A stretch of 64,000 nt of DNA from Prorocentrum cordatum (GCA_963575745.1 CAUYUJ010001425.1:170902-234901); one strand, 5' to 3'; counted from the first letter of the stretch, positions 25,122 to 36,009 are shown. Made by a program: numbers and translations. The notes: generated from the sequence alone by a model not told the origin.

Positions 25122-25790
25122 AGACAACCAGGAATAATTTCACGCATTTTGGCCCCTCAGAAGCACTTCGAGTCGCATCGCCATTAGGAAAAACGACGTC
25201 ACCTAAGCGCTTCTCTGGTAGACCACTCGAGATAATATCAACTCGAGGCATGTTGAAGTCGGCGACAACGACTGCCTCTCTGGCGAGCAGGGTAGAGGCT
25301 GGTCCAATTGCGCTCGAGCTGGCAGCGACGCGATCAGTCGCGCCTTCTGAGCGCTGTCAAAAAGCCGGCGCCGAGAAGAAAGGATGGTCCGCATTCCCTG
25401 ACAAGTGAATTAGATCACCGATCACACGATGGGAGCACACAAAGAAACCTCGTGGATGATGCTAGAATCCGAGACCGGAGCGGGCGAGGAGAGCAACGCC
25501 ACCAGAGCTGCATTCACCTCGCCCAGGACACGCGGGCGCAGACAAAAAACCTTTTTCGAGCTTCTCTGCAGCAGACCCCCGACGCGATATGACGCCCCTG
25601 CGCGGCGATGACGCGCGACTGCGCGTGGGCGAGCCGCTCTTCGCGAGAACCCCAGGAGGTGGCGCTGCAGAATTCTACGCGCAGTGAGCAATCCCCCGGG
25701 TCGAGCCCCTCGCTGACAAAGACCCAGGGCCAGGAAGACAGCCGCAGCGGCACCTCGCTGACGGCGAGACCCAGCGTGAACCAAATTATA
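25120..25790 (-). pseudogene. LINE endonuclease (EEP fold) remnant
   Basis: On the minus strand a start-like segment SATSWGSREERLAHAQ (about 25690-25640) resembles the first strand and helix of LINE endonucleases. Further on, about 25270-25130, a segment with ADFNMPRVDIISSGL, a central VVFPNGDATRS and KCVKLFLVVSD matches the GDFN...SG...T...K.D.FLVS pattern of this family. Different frames are needed to join them. The usual Gly of GDFN reads Ala. Cannot be active as it stands. Confidence 0.5.
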
Positions 25791-25887
25791 TATGAAGTCT
25801 CACTGCGCCGACCTCGCAGATGTGCCGCAGCGGATTTGTGCGTGGATTTCTGCAAATGCAAGACCCCGAAACGGCGAAACAAATCCC

Positions 25888-25916
25888 CCACACAAACACG
25901 CACGCGCGCACGAACA

Positions 25917-25996
<80 letters not shown>

Positions 25997-26000
25997 CACA

Positions 26001-26047
<47 letters not shown>

Positions 26048-26200
26048 ACAGACACAGACACAGACACAGACACAGACACAGACACAGACACAGACACAGA
26101 CACAGACACAGACACAGACACAGACACAGACACAGACACAGACACAGACACAGACACAGACACAGACACAGACACAGACACAGACACAGACACAGACACA

Positions 26201-26236
<36 letters not shown>
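25888..26236. repeat. compound CA-based microsatellite
   Basis: Ordered blocks: (CA)n, (CGCA)n, (CCGACA)n, a long (CAGACA)n block of about 150 bp and a final (CA)n. It lies between the LINE ORF1-like and endonuclease regions. Confidence 0.95.
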
Positions 26237-26237
<1 letters not shown>

Positions 26238-26450
26238 ACGCGCGCCGTCGGGCTGCCTGGCCAGCGAGCGCGGCGGCGGCGGGGGGGCATAGCGCGGCGA
26301 AGCTTGGCATCAGACGCGGCGCCAGAGGTCTCAGGAGCAGCGGACTCGGCAGCTGCAGAAGCGACAGCGCGGCCGCCTGAGTCGGCACGCTTGGGTGCCG
26401 ATGCCGCCACCTCCTGTTCCAGCACCTTCTTCCCCCCCCCCCCCACAAGC

Positions 26451-27113
26451 TCACTTTTTCTTGGCGCGGAGGCTAAGAAATTGAGCGAGCCGCCTTGTCT
26501 TGAAGGCGCCCGCCTCCTCCTGAACTTCACCAATAAAGGCGGCCACGGCAGCGCGAGTGGATTCCTTCAGATCCTGAAATCGGCGATCGGCTTCTTCTTT
26601 CTCCTCCGCTGCCCACTCACATTCGCCGTCAGTCTCGAGCGGGCCGGCGACGCCGACGGGGGCGCCCGCCACCTTGCCCGCGAGAATATCCGGCGCACCA
26701 CGTTGAACCACAGGGCCAGGCCCAGGACGTTCAGCAGCATCAACTGGAGGATGAAACGCGCGCGCGAGAGCGAGGTGAATCGACTCCGCCTTGGCACGCT
26801 CGTCGTTCGCCTCCTGGACCTAGGTCCTCTGGGCGAGGAGTTCACGCTGCCACTTCTCGTAGACAGCGCGCGCCTTTGTAGTTTGGTGCCGCCAGCCGCG
26901 AAGATCATGATATGCTCTGTTGACACGCTGCTGCAGAGGGGCCTCCGCTGGCGCCAACTCCACCTCCCGACCCTGCACGAACGCATCGTAGCACTTGGCG
27001 CCATCCGTGTCCCCCAGCTTCGTGGGGGTAGCAGCCACCGAACTCCCCAGCTCGCGCAGCTCTGATGCCCCAGCGCCTCCACCTCCAAGCGGGGATGACC
27101 CGCCCTCGAACAA
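26451..27113 (-). pseudogene. LINE ORF1-like coiled-coil protein, interrupted
   Basis: Two stretches in the same minus-strand frame (27113-26820 and on to 26451) are separated by a single TAG at 26820-26822. The upstream part has an ELRELG helix and a region with YHDLRGWRHQTTKARAVY. The downstream part is rich in Glu, Lys, Ala and Arg (EEKEEADRRFQDLKESTR), giving heptad-like helices. This is the composition of the coiled-coil protein encoded ahead of the endonuclease in dinoflagellate LINEs. Assignment rests on composition and position, not on a catalytic motif. Confidence 0.45.
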
Positions 27114-27464
27114 CGGGCCACTGCGAAGCGGCAGCGTGGGCTGGGACTTTGGCCACTCGCGCGCCCACCAGCCGTCGCGCGGGGTGGGGTCAGCTTGAGC
27201 AGCCTCGCGATGCTTCCAACGCCACCATTGAGCCGTGTTCGTACAGCATCAGCATTGGCAACAGGTGCCCTAGCCCCTGGTGGCCTCTGGAGCGCGCAAC
27301 GAAGGGTACCCATCTTCATCCCCTTGACCAGACCGACGCGCCCACGAGGCTGGAGGGCGCATCCCAGCAGCACGAGAAGGTCCAACAGTAGGAGCCACGG
27401 TGACGTGATACTTCCTTGCTTTCAACCTCGACGAGTGCTCCCAAACCTGCACGCTGATGGCAGC

Positions 27465-27580
27465 GGCACACTGCCCCGGCGACGTACCCAACCCCTGCGC
27501 AATCCAGGGCAGGAGTAGCTTGGAAGACTTGACGAGAAGGCAGCGACGTGACATGGACGCATATACTTCTGCGAGCGGCA
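27465..27580 (+). repeat. satellite-associated flank repeat, copy 1
   Basis: Contains GGCGACGTACCCAACCCCTG, CGCAAT, GTAGCTTGG, GACGTGACATGG and ACTTCTGCGAGCGGCA. All recur in the same order at 29565-29790, and parts recur reversed at 60240-60435 and 62060-62185. It precedes the 101-bp array. Confidence 0.7.
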
Positions 27581-27724
27581 TTCAAAAGGTTCGAAGGTCC
27601 CCTATCAAGGGTTACACGATGAGTAATTAAGCGAAACCATGAGTCACTGAGCAAGACGCAAGGTCCAAAAGGAGACGGTGGGCAAGGGGCTCGAAACGCC
27701 GGCGGGGCAGCAACAGCATGACAT

Positions 27725-29560
27725 GGCCCCTCAGGGACGGGGAGGTACCGCTCAGATCTGCGCGGTGCTTCGCCCCGCTGGACCCACTAGCAGCCCTCGA
27801 AAAAGGCGAGCCCACCAGCTGCCCTCGGAACTGGCGACAGTTTCGCAAATCGCACCCCCCCGAGGACGGCGAGGTCCCGCTCAGACCCGCGCGGTGCCTC
27901 ACCCCGCTGGACCCACCAGCAGCCTTCGAAAGTGGCGACAGTTTCGCACCGCTCAGATCCGCGCGGTGCCTCACCCCGCTGGACCCAACAGCAGCCATCG
28001 AAAATGGCGACAATTTGGCTGATCGCAGCCCCCCAAGGACGGGGAGGTACCGCTCAGATCTGCGCGGTGCCTCACTCCGCTGGACCCACCAGCAGCCCTC
28101 GAAAGCGGCGACAGTTTCGCAGACCGAGGCCCCCCAGGGACGGGGGAGCACCGCTCAGATCTGCGCGGTGCTTCGCCCCGCTGGACCCACCAGCAGCCCT
28201 CGAAAGTGGCGACAACTTCGCAGATCGCAGCCCCCCAGTGACGGCGAGCTAGCGCTCAGATCTACGCGGTGCCTCACCCCGCTGGACCCACCAGCAGCCC
28301 TCGAAAGTGGCGACGTTTTCGCTGATCGCAGCCCCCCAAGGACGGCGAGGTACCGCTCAGATATGCGCGGTGCCTCACTCCGCTGGACCCACCAGCAGCC
28401 CTCGAAAGTGGCGACAATTTCGCTGATCGCAGCCCCCAGGGACGGCGAGCTACCGCTCAGATATGCGCGGTGCCTCACTCCGCTGGACTCACCAGCAGCC
28501 CTCGAAAGTGGCGACAACTTCGCAGATCGCAACCCCCCCGGGAACGGGGAGGTCCCGCTCAGATCTGCGCGGTGCCTCACCCCGCTGCACCCACCAGCAG
28601 CCCTCGAAAGTGGTGGCAGGTTCGCAGATCGCAGCCCCCCCAGGGACGGGGAGGTCCCGCTCAGATCTGCGCGGTGCCTCACCCCGCTGGACTCACCAGC
28701 AGCCATCGCAAGTGGCGACAACTTCGCTGATCGCAGCCCCCCCAAGGACGGGGAGGTCCCGATCTGATGTGCGCAGTGCCTCACCGAGCCGGACGTACCA
28801 GCAGCCGTCGAAAGTGGCGACGATGTCGCAGATCGCAGCCCCCCAGGGACGGAGAGGCACCGCTCAGATATGCGCGGTGCCTCACTCCGCTGGACGTACC
28901 AGCAGCCCTCGAAAGTGGCGACAATTTGGCTGATCGCAGCCCCTCAGTGAAGGGGAGGTACCGCTGAGATCTGCGCGGTGCCTCACTCCGCTGGACCTGC
29001 CAGCAGCAAAGTGGCGACAGGTTCGCAGATCGCTGTCCCCCAGTGACGGCGAGCTAGCGCTCAGATCTACGCGGTGCCTCACCCCGCTGGACCCACCAGC
29101 AGCCCTCGAAAGTGGCGACGTTTTCGCTGATCGCAGCCCCCCAAGGACGGCGAGGTACCGCTCAGATCTGCGCGGTGCCTCACTCCGCTGGACCCACCAG
29201 CAGCCCTCGAAAGTGGCGACAATTTCGCAGATCGCAGCCCCCCAGGGACGGCGAGCTACCGCTCAGATCTGCGCGGTGCCTCACCCCGCTGGACCCAGCA
29301 GCAGCCCTCGAAAGTTGTGGCAGGTTCGCAGATCGCAGCCCCCCAGGGACGGCGAGGTGCCGCTCAGATCTGCGCGGTGCCTCACTCCGCTGGACCCACC
29401 AGCAGCCCTCGAAAGTGGCGGCAATTTGGCTGATCGCAGCCCCCGAAGGACGGCGAGCTACCGCTCAGATCTGCGCGGTGCCTCACTCCGCTGGACCCAC
29501 CAGCAGCCCTCGAAAGTGGCGACAGGTTCGCAGATCGCAGCCCCCCAGCGACGGCGAAGA
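27725..29560 (+). repeat. 101-bp satellite array, first block
   Basis: About 18 units. Each runs GATCGCAGCCCCCCAGGGAC, GGCGAGGTACCGCTCAGATC, TGCGCGGTGCCTCACTCCGC, TGGACCCACCAGCAGCCCTC, GAAAGTGGCGACAATTTCGC. The period measured between successive ATCGCAGCC is 101 bp, not a multiple of three, so the long open frames across it rotate through the unit and are not evidence of a gene. Units differ at a few recurrent positions (CGCAGATCG versus CGCTGATCG). Confidence 0.95.
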
Positions 29561-29564
29561 GAGG

Positions 29565-29790
29565 GCAGAAGGGAGGAGGCGGGAGGAAGGACGCGCGAGC
29601 AGTGCTCTATTCAAAACGAATGCCCAAACAAGGAGGGTTACGAATACTCAACCAAGGAGGGTTGGAACAAATACCCTGGCGACGTACCCAACCCCTGCGC
29701 AATGCGGGGCATGAATAGCTTGGGAGACGCTATACGGAGGTGATGACGTGACATGGGCGCATAAACTTCTGCGAGCGGCAGTCGTGAGGC
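29565..29790 (+). repeat. satellite-associated flank repeat, copy 2
   Basis: GA-rich lead-in, then GCAGTGCTCTATTCAAAACG, then AAGGAGGGTT, then GGCGACGTACCCAACCCCTG and ACTTCTGCGAGCGGCA. It separates two blocks of the satellite. Confidence 0.75.
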
Positions 29791-31085
29791 TCGCAGCCCC
29801 CCAAAGATTGCGAGGTCCCGCTCAGATCTGCGCGGTGCCTCACTCTGCTGGACTCGTAACCAGCGTTCGAACGTAGCGAAGGTTTCGCTGATCGCAGCCC
29901 CCCAGGGACGGCGACGCCCCGCTCAAATCTGCGCGGTGCCTCACCCGGCCCGACCCACCAGCAGCCCTCGAAAGTGGCGACAACTTCGCAGATCGCAGCC
30001 CCCCAGGGACGGCGAGCTACCGCTCAGATCTGCGCGGCGCCTCACTCCGCTGGAACCACCAGCAGCCCTCGAAAGCGGCGACAGTTTCGCAGATCGCTAT
30101 ACTGCCCCACCAAGCAGCCCTCGAAAGTGGCGACAACTTCGCTGATCGCAGCCCCCCAGGGACGGGGAGGTACCGCTCAAATCTGCGCGGTGCCTAACTC
30201 CGCCGGATCCACCAGCAGCCATCGAAAGTGGCGGCAAGTTTGCTGATCGCAGCCCCCCAGGGACGGCGAGGTCCCGCTCTGATCTGCGCGGTGCCTCACT
30301 CCGCTGGACCCACCAGCAGCCCTCGAAAATGACGACAATTTCGCAGATCGCAGCCCCCCAGGGACGGCGAGCTACCGCTCAGATCTGCGCGGTGCCTCAC
30401 TCCGTTGGACGCACCAGCAGCCCTCGAAAGTGGCGACAGGTTCGCAGATCGCAGCCTCCCAGGGACAGCGAGGTGCCGCTCAGATCTGCGCGGTGCCTCA
30501 CTCCGCTGGACCCACCAGCAGCCCTCGAAAGTGGTGGCAGATTCGCAGATCGCAGCCCTCCAGGGACGGCGAGGTCCCGTTCAGATCTGCGCGGTGCCTC
30601 ACTCCGCTGGACCCACCAGCAGCCCTCGAAAGTGGCGACGTTTTCGCTGATCGCAGCCCCCCAAGGACGGCGAGCTACCGCTCAGATCTGCGCGGTGCCT
30701 CACTCCGCTGGAACCACCAGCAGCCCTCGAAAGTGGCGACAGGTTCGCAGATCGCAGCCCCCCAGTGACGGCGAGGTCCCGCTCAGATCTGCGCGGTGCC
30801 TCACTCCGCTGGACCCGCCAGCAGCCCTCGAAAGCGGCGACAACTTCGCAGATCGCAGCCCCCCAGGGACGGCGAGCTACCGCTCAGATCTGCGCGGTGC
30901 CTCACTCCGCTGGACCCACCAGCAGCCCTCGAAAGTGGCGACAATTTCGCTGATCGCAGCCCCCAAGGATGGCGAGGTCTAATTCTGATCCGCGGTGAAT
31001 GCCCACTCTGCTGGCCTCCCCAGCAGCCCTCGAAAGTGGCGACAGGTTCGCTGATCGCAACCTCCCAGGGATGGCGAGGTCCGCA
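29791..31085 (+). repeat. 101-bp satellite array, second block
   Basis: About 13 further units of the same satellite in the same orientation, with one shortened unit near 30100 and divergent last units (31000-31080). Confidence 0.95.
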
Positions 31086-31215
31086 CAAGGCAAGAGGAGA
31101 CAAGAGGGAAGCGGGAGGAGGAGGGAGGAGGCGGGAGGCGGGAAGAGAAGCACGTTCGAGCAGCTCTAGTCAAAACGAATACCCAACCAAGCAGGGTTGG
31201 GAAAAAGACTGGCCA
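31086..31215 (+). repeat. satellite-associated flank repeat, copy 3
   Basis: GA-rich lead-in, then AGTCAAAACGAATACCCAACCAAGCAGGGTTGGG. It matches the left half of the flank repeat at 29565-29790 and then diverges. Confidence 0.65.
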
Positions 31216-31664
31216 TGCGGGCGCTTGCCCAGAAACCTGAGCCAGAATGGGCTTGGGTGTCATCGAACATATCCTGCGCCAGGCCGGCGTGAAGAAGAGC
31301 GGACCTCTGTGAACTGCAATACAACTGCTTCTGGGCAACGTCACCTCAGCCCGTTGATTCCGCATCTTGAATTCCCGAGGGTCTAGCGTCTCTGCTGTGA
31401 GTGTGCGGTCCTTGGGACCGCCTCCCGCCGACTCCATCGCTTATGGCGAGCCACGTTTGAGCTGTCGATGTTCGCCTCTGCTCCGTGTCTGTGCCCTTGC
31501 TCCGCTACCGATGCTGATCAGCGGCGTCGCCGTCAGCCTCTCGATGGTATCTTCCTGCGGGCCCTGCGCAGTCCCTGGGGGGCGCCCGCGCCTCCCTGAG
31601 CACAACTGTCAGCCAGTGAGCCTACACGGAACGCGGGTGCACGCGGAGGTTGGTGGAGGCTGCA
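31216..31664. other. no gene seen
   Basis: Unassigned sequence between satellite flank and GA-rich tract. Confidence 0.4.
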
Positions 31665-31830
31665 CGTTCAACAGGAGGGGAAGGGAGGGGAAGGGAGGGG
31701 AGGTGAGCGGAGGGGAAAGGAGGGGAAGGGAGAGGAAGGGAGAGCACTGGAGGGGAACGAAGGAGTATAGAGAGAGAGAGGGGGAAGGAGAGAGGGGGGG
31801 TCACAGAGAGGGAGGGGGGCAGAAGCGAGA
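31665..31830. repeat. GGGAAGGGAG-type purine tract
   Basis: Imperfect repeats of GGAAGGGAGG and GGGGAAGG, then GAGAGAGAGG. Strongly strand-asymmetric purine run of about 160 bp. Confidence 0.8.
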
Positions 31831-32013
31831 CGGCAGGCACGTCCGCTGGCCTAGGGGCCGCAGGTCGGCGGAGAGGGGGGCGCCCTTTGCGCCCGGCACG
31901 GCACGAACTGAGCCGCAGGCGCGCCCTGGCCGAGTGTGGATGTGCACAGGGCGGAGCATCGCAGCTGGCTCCAGAGAATGCAGCCATCGCGGTGCCACGA
32001 GGAGCGCTGAATA

Positions 32014-32181
32014 GGGGATGGACAGACCCCCCTTTAGTAAAACGTGGTTTAGTGAAAACGACCTCGGGCCCAAATCTGGCGGGCGAAAGCCTGGAAACTG
32101 ACGGCCACGGCGCCCTCTCGAGAACCGAAAACGGACAATTCACTAATCGACGTGTCACTATTGGGGGTTCTGTCCAGCCCC
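32014..32181. mobile_element. MITE-like element with about 42-bp terminal inverted repeats
   Basis: The left end (32014 onward: GGGGATGGACAGACCCCCCT then TTAGTAAAACGTGG and TTTAGTGA) matches the reverse complement of the right end (32181 backward: GGGGCTGGACAGAACCCCC, AATAGTGACACGTCG, ATTAGTGA) at roughly 34 of 42 positions. The unique middle is about 80 bp. The 168-bp length and absence of coding potential fit a non-autonomous DNA transposon. No clear target-site duplication is visible in the flanks. Confidence 0.6.
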
Positions 32182-32866
32182 GAGTCTTAACTGCATCGGG
32201 AGGAGGAAAGCTCAAGATCGTGGAAGGCGAGGACGGCGATCATGCTAGAGGTACCGGCGATGTCGACCGCGCTGATGGGGCCGATAGCAGTGGTGCCGCT
32301 GGCGATGGTGCCCTCGCGGACACATTTGGGGCTTCCTTGGCAGATATGACTCTGCGGCTGCTGGCCTTCACGCTACCCCTTTGTGGTGCGCAAACTCAGA
32401 TATAGACCGCCAGAAGCCCAGGGAGGAGGCGCTGGGGATTCGCATTTCGGCTCGCTGCGAGCTTCTTACTGAACCATCTCGGTGGTTGCGCCCACCACGC
32501 AAGGCGAGCTGGAGAGGCAAGACAATAAAACAAGCACATAAGAAGGCCTATCCTCCACTCATAGCACATATGTTCGACGTGTCTCTGAAATGCATTGTAT
32601 GACATATGGGTCAACCCCGTTGTGTCTAGTCCGTCAGACTGACGAATTAGAGAGCCGTGATTATCCCGGGTCACCATGTCACTCCCGACGGAAACCGCCA
32701 GAATAACGAGCAACTTCGAACATGACTCAATGCCATCTCCCCCCAAGGAGCAAACGCACCACCAAGCGGCGGGGGCACAGTCCGGCAGAACCAGCACTGA
32801 ACCTGTGGGACCGCAACAATAGTCGAACACTTAGGCAGATCCACCTCCATACGTCGCCGTCCCTTC
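32182..32866. other. no gene seen
   Basis: Nothing recognised on either strand. Confidence 0.4.
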
Positions 32867-32924
32867 TCCCCCTCCTCCTCCTCCTCCTCCTCCTCCTCCT
32901 CCTCCTCCTCCTCCTCCTCCTCCT
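32867..32924. repeat. (CTC)n microsatellite
   Basis: Perfect CTC run of about 57 bp. Confidence 0.95.
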
Positions 32925-33429
32925 CGGATTGCTTTCTTCGTTCCCGAAGAAAGAGCTAGTGGGCCTGCATGGCTGAGCCTGTCATCCTCAGGTGAAAGAA
33001 AAATGGACGGGGACCGCCAGCAAACCTGGATGTATCGGTACGCCAGGCGGGCACGGGGACCACTGGCCCATGCAGACACAATCTTCTGAATAACCTTCTC
33101 GATTCGAAACCGAGCACACGGGAAACCGCAGCGACAGGGCAATCGGGGCAAGGGACACCACCATCATTACTTATTGGTCGAGCCTCGGCAATGCCGCTCA
33201 ATCGTCAAAATCCGCCGATCCGGCGTGTGAGTTTCAAGGAGTCTCAGCTACAGCCTCGAGGCTGAGCCTCAGCCTCTGGGGGGGTTGCCGGGGTGGCTCT
33301 GCCGGGGAAGGGGGGATGGGGGGGAGGGGGGGTGCGAGTTTCCGGCGGATGCGGGGGGGCTGCTTTTACAGAAGGCTCTAATCTCGAGGATGCGCTACAA
33401 GGGTGGCCGCGGCCGCAAAAGTCTCTTAG
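32925..33429. other. no gene seen
   Basis: Contains a short CAGCCTCGAGGCTGAGCCTCAG palindromic patch near 33250 and a G-rich run at 33275-33360. Confidence 0.4.
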
Positions 33430-33895
33430 GACGGTCTACGAAAGTCCCGAGACCCCGAAAGATCGCCCGAACGCCCCCAAGATGGCCCCAAGACGGCCCA
33501 AGAGCCTTCCAAGACGTCTGAAGAGGCCTCCAAGAGGCCTCCCACGAGGGCCCCCAGGCAAAAATCGTTGATTTCCATTGGTTTTTGTTCATGTTTTTGG
33601 GGTTGTCGCTTTTTTCGGCTTTCCGACGCTCCAAGACGGCCCAAGAGGCCCCCCAGACCGCTCGAAGACGGCCCAGGAGGCCCCCAGACAGTCCCAAGAC
33701 GGCCCAAGAGGGCCCCAAGGCGGCCCAAAAGCTACCCAAGACGGCCCAAGAGGCCCCCAAGACGGCCCCAAGAGGACCCAAAAGAGGAACGAAAAGCCGA
33801 AAAAATCTAGCCTTACAGCCCACGAGGCCCCCAGGAGGCCCCAAAAGCCCCCAAGAGGGCCCCCAAAAGCCCCCAAGAAGCCCCCTCGACGCCCT
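33430..33895. repeat. minisatellite AAGACGGCCC / AAGAGGCCCCC
   Basis: Repeats of about 10-20 bp built from AAGACGGCCC and CAAGAGGCCCCC, interrupted at 33566-33630 by a T-rich insert (GGTTTTTGTTCATGTTTTTG). Arg-Pro-Lys-rich frames are artefacts. The same family recurs at 36010-36255. Confidence 0.85.
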
Positions 33896-34194
33896 GACAG
33901 GCTCCTGTGCGAGTGTCTGTGTGTGGTGCGTGTCTGCGAATGTCTGTGCGTGCTAGTGTCTGGCGTGCGCCTAGTGTGTCTCTGTATGTGTGTCTGCCGT
34001 ATGTGCATTTGGTCGTGTGCGTGCGTGAGGTGTCCGCGTAATATGTGTATCCGAGCGACCCGGATCGGCGGCACTGGCCGAAGGCCACTACAATCACAAT
34101 CTGCAGAGAGGGACTGCCTGGGCAGTGAAGGCAGGGTTCGATCGGGAAAAGCGGAGCTTGGCCTCAGCAGGCTGCGTGGACTGAAATGGGAGGG

Positions 34195-34370
34195 AACGAT
34201 CGGGGGGACCGGGCTCAGGGGGGATGAGTCGAGACAGCATAGGCGATGCATCGCCGATAGATCGGCGATACGCACCCCTATAGCGAAACTGCACGCTCAT
34301 GTGCCGGGTGGGCTACCAGGCCACCCACGGCGATGACTGGGCGATTCGGGATCGATGCGCTCCAACCTGA
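34195..34370 (+). repeat. dispersed palindromic repeat, copy 3
   Basis: The triple-arm core at about 34242-34272 reads GGCGATGCATCGCCGATAG then ATCGGCGATAC. It is followed by CACCCCTATAGCGAAACTGC and a distal GGCGATGACTGGGCGAT. Confidence 0.75.
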
Positions 34371-34424
34371 GCGCCTATCCCTCCCGCTAACCGCGGGGGG
34401 ACAGGAAGGTACCGATACCGCTAC

Positions 34425-34510
34425 TCATCGGACCTCTCCTGGGGCGCATGCTGATCAGAACTTCGAGGAGAGTACAGCCGTGGCGACGAGGGTGCACCAG
34501 GAGGAGAACG
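34425..34510 (+). repeat. dispersed repeat segment shared with 16.7 kb
   Basis: GGACCTCTCCTGGGGCG, GATCAGAACTTCGAGG and CCGTGGCGACGAGGGTG match 16690-16800. Confidence 0.5.
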
Positions 34511-34537
34511 GCACCGGCATCTTATCCTTAGGTGAGG

Positions 34538-34620
34538 GGCAACAACAGGGGGCCGGCTCAGGGGGGGAAGCATCGAGCTGAAATCAACGATACATCGCCA
34601 ATAGACGGCGATAGGCGGCA
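34538..34620 (+). repeat. dispersed palindromic repeat, copy 4 (partial, decayed)
   Basis: GGGGGGGAAGCATCGAGCTG followed by ATCAACGATACATCGCC, AATAG and ACGGCGATAGGC: the same core with several substitutions and no distal part. Confidence 0.65.
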
Positions 34621-35150
34621 GACCTCCACGAGGAGCAGCGGCGTCGGTGTCTCTTCCTCCTCCGACCACGTTGCCCCGGCGCCAACCCGACGTCCGCGAG
34701 GGGCCAGCCGGCCGCGGGTCCTCCGGCAGCGACGAGGGCGACAGGGAGCTGGAGAGCCTGTCCAGGACCTCGGCCTGCGGGCGGTTTGGCAGACGGCACG
34801 CAATCGCTTCCATGCGCGAGGTGCGGTCAGAGGAGAACCTCGAGCTCGTCCCCATCTCTAGACTTGCTCGCGTCGGGAAACATGATGACGGCAAATGTTT
34901 GGCCGTTTTCGGTATCGGGGGGCTCTCGCCGGGTCCCGGCACGATCAAAGAACAAGTCGGGATTCTGGCGACCCCGCATTGAAAGGAACAAGACATTTAA
35001 TGTCTGGGCCCCCAAGATTGACAAGCCCGAAAGGGGATGACAGTCCTCAGAATCGACATGGCTCTTCAAGATCAGGGTAGAGATAAGGTGATGCCAAGCA
35101 TATGGGTAGGGATCTGCTTCAGGCTGTTAAGAAGAAATGACACCACCTGG
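34621..35150. other. no gene seen
   Basis: A 191-codon minus frame (34996-34421) and shorter plus frames cross here without a recognisable motif. Confidence 0.35.
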
Positions 35151-35153
35151 GCC

Positions 35154-35200
35154 TGAGCCGAGCGGTTAAGGCAGCAGCGCAGCCCAGGGAGTCCGATCCC
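35154..35200 (+). other. tRNA-like pol III A-box and B-box pair (SINE or tRNA relic)
   Basis: TGAGCCGAGCGGTTAAGG fits the A-box and D-arm of Ser/Leu-type tRNAs. It is followed by AGTCCGATCCCTCC, close to the B-box GWTCRANNC in a T-arm context (GGGAGTCCGATCCCTCC can pair). The distance between boxes is only about 20 bp, too short for an intact Ser/Leu tRNA. No acceptor stem is visible. Confidence 0.35.
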
Positions 35201-35204
35201 TCCT

Positions 35205-35772
35205 CTCGGAGAAGGGAATATGCATGGACGTAGGCTTTCGGAAGTCTGCATTCATGTGTTGAGTCGGCGCAACATCCCCTGGAGACGCTAGCGGCGCCGC
35301 CCCTGACGCGTTTCGCCCGCCAGAGACCAAGGTTTTTTGCCGATCCAAGATATCCGCGTGGAGCTCTAATTTTCTGCAGCGCATGCCACGCACATTTCTC
35401 TCCTACGAGGAGTAGCCAATCGCGCTCTCTTCTGCCTCCGCGTCTTACCGGATACTTGGCTTCCTGTTGCTGCAGCTGTTCCTTCGGGTGGTGCGGCAGT
35501 CATGTTCCACATAATACCAAGTCCTGCCACACCGCCCGTGTCCCTCATTTGTTTCACTCTTATATCCCCCGTCTTGCTTGGCAATGCGCTTGTTTGGCGA
35601 CTTGTCCTTCACAGGATCTGGCTCTGAATTCCGCTGCGATCGGCCCTGGCGGACTCGAGCACGGCGGTGCGCCCTGATCCATGGTCTTACCTGTGTGCAC
35701 GAAGACGTGCACACAGGTAATGATGGTGTCCACTTGTCCACTTGTCCACGTGTCGGCAATGAGGGTTCTGAA
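35205..35772. other. no gene seen
   Basis: Contains a short perfect inverted repeat, ACCTGTGTGCACGAAG / CGTGCACACAGGT, at about 35690-35719. No coding assignment. Confidence 0.4.
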
Positions 35773-35818
35773 AAATCCCACCAGCTCTCTGGGCGTAGGT
35801 GGTTTAGGGCGTTTCCTC
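35773..35818 (+). repeat. dispersed repeat segment, copy B
   Basis: Matches 4460-4505 (AAATCCCACCAGC, CTCTGGGCG, AGGTGG) with a handful of substitutions. Confidence 0.6.
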
Positions 35819-36009
35819 TTCCACCCCTCCCTCTTCCCCTTCTCCCCCATGACCCCCCCCCTGGACCCGAGCGGACCGTATCGAGGGTCGTTGGGGCGTC
35901 CAACCAGCATCGGCGAGGAAACCAAAATCACGGGTTTTACCAAGGTTTGGCCCCATGTGGGCCATTGGGGCGGGGAAGCGAATTCGAGTCCCCCACATCT
36001 TTGATCGAT

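Larger units (their letters stand above)
21856..27200 (-). mobile_element. dead LINE (non-LTR retrotransposon), minus strand
   Basis: In sense order from high to low coordinates: a coiled-coil ORF1-like protein, an apurinic-type endonuclease, a reverse transcriptase and a C-terminal cysteine/histidine region, as in dinoflagellate LINEs. Every part is broken by stops and frameshifts. Two microsatellites have grown inside it: a compound CA array at 25888-26236 and an AT run at 25090-25118. Element ends are not sharply visible and no target-site duplication was found. The 101-bp satellite array begins about 500 bp beyond its 5' side. Confidence 0.65.

Noticed and set aside
27718-31085. Long frames of up to 349 codons across the satellite, with recurring ICAVPHSAGPTSSPRKW-like peptides
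   Set aside because: The 101-bp period shifts the frame each unit, so the peptides come from chance lack of stops in a repeated sequence.
27725-31085. CRISPR-like regular repeats
   Set aside because: The whole 101-bp unit is conserved with no unique spacers; this is a satellite in a eukaryotic context.
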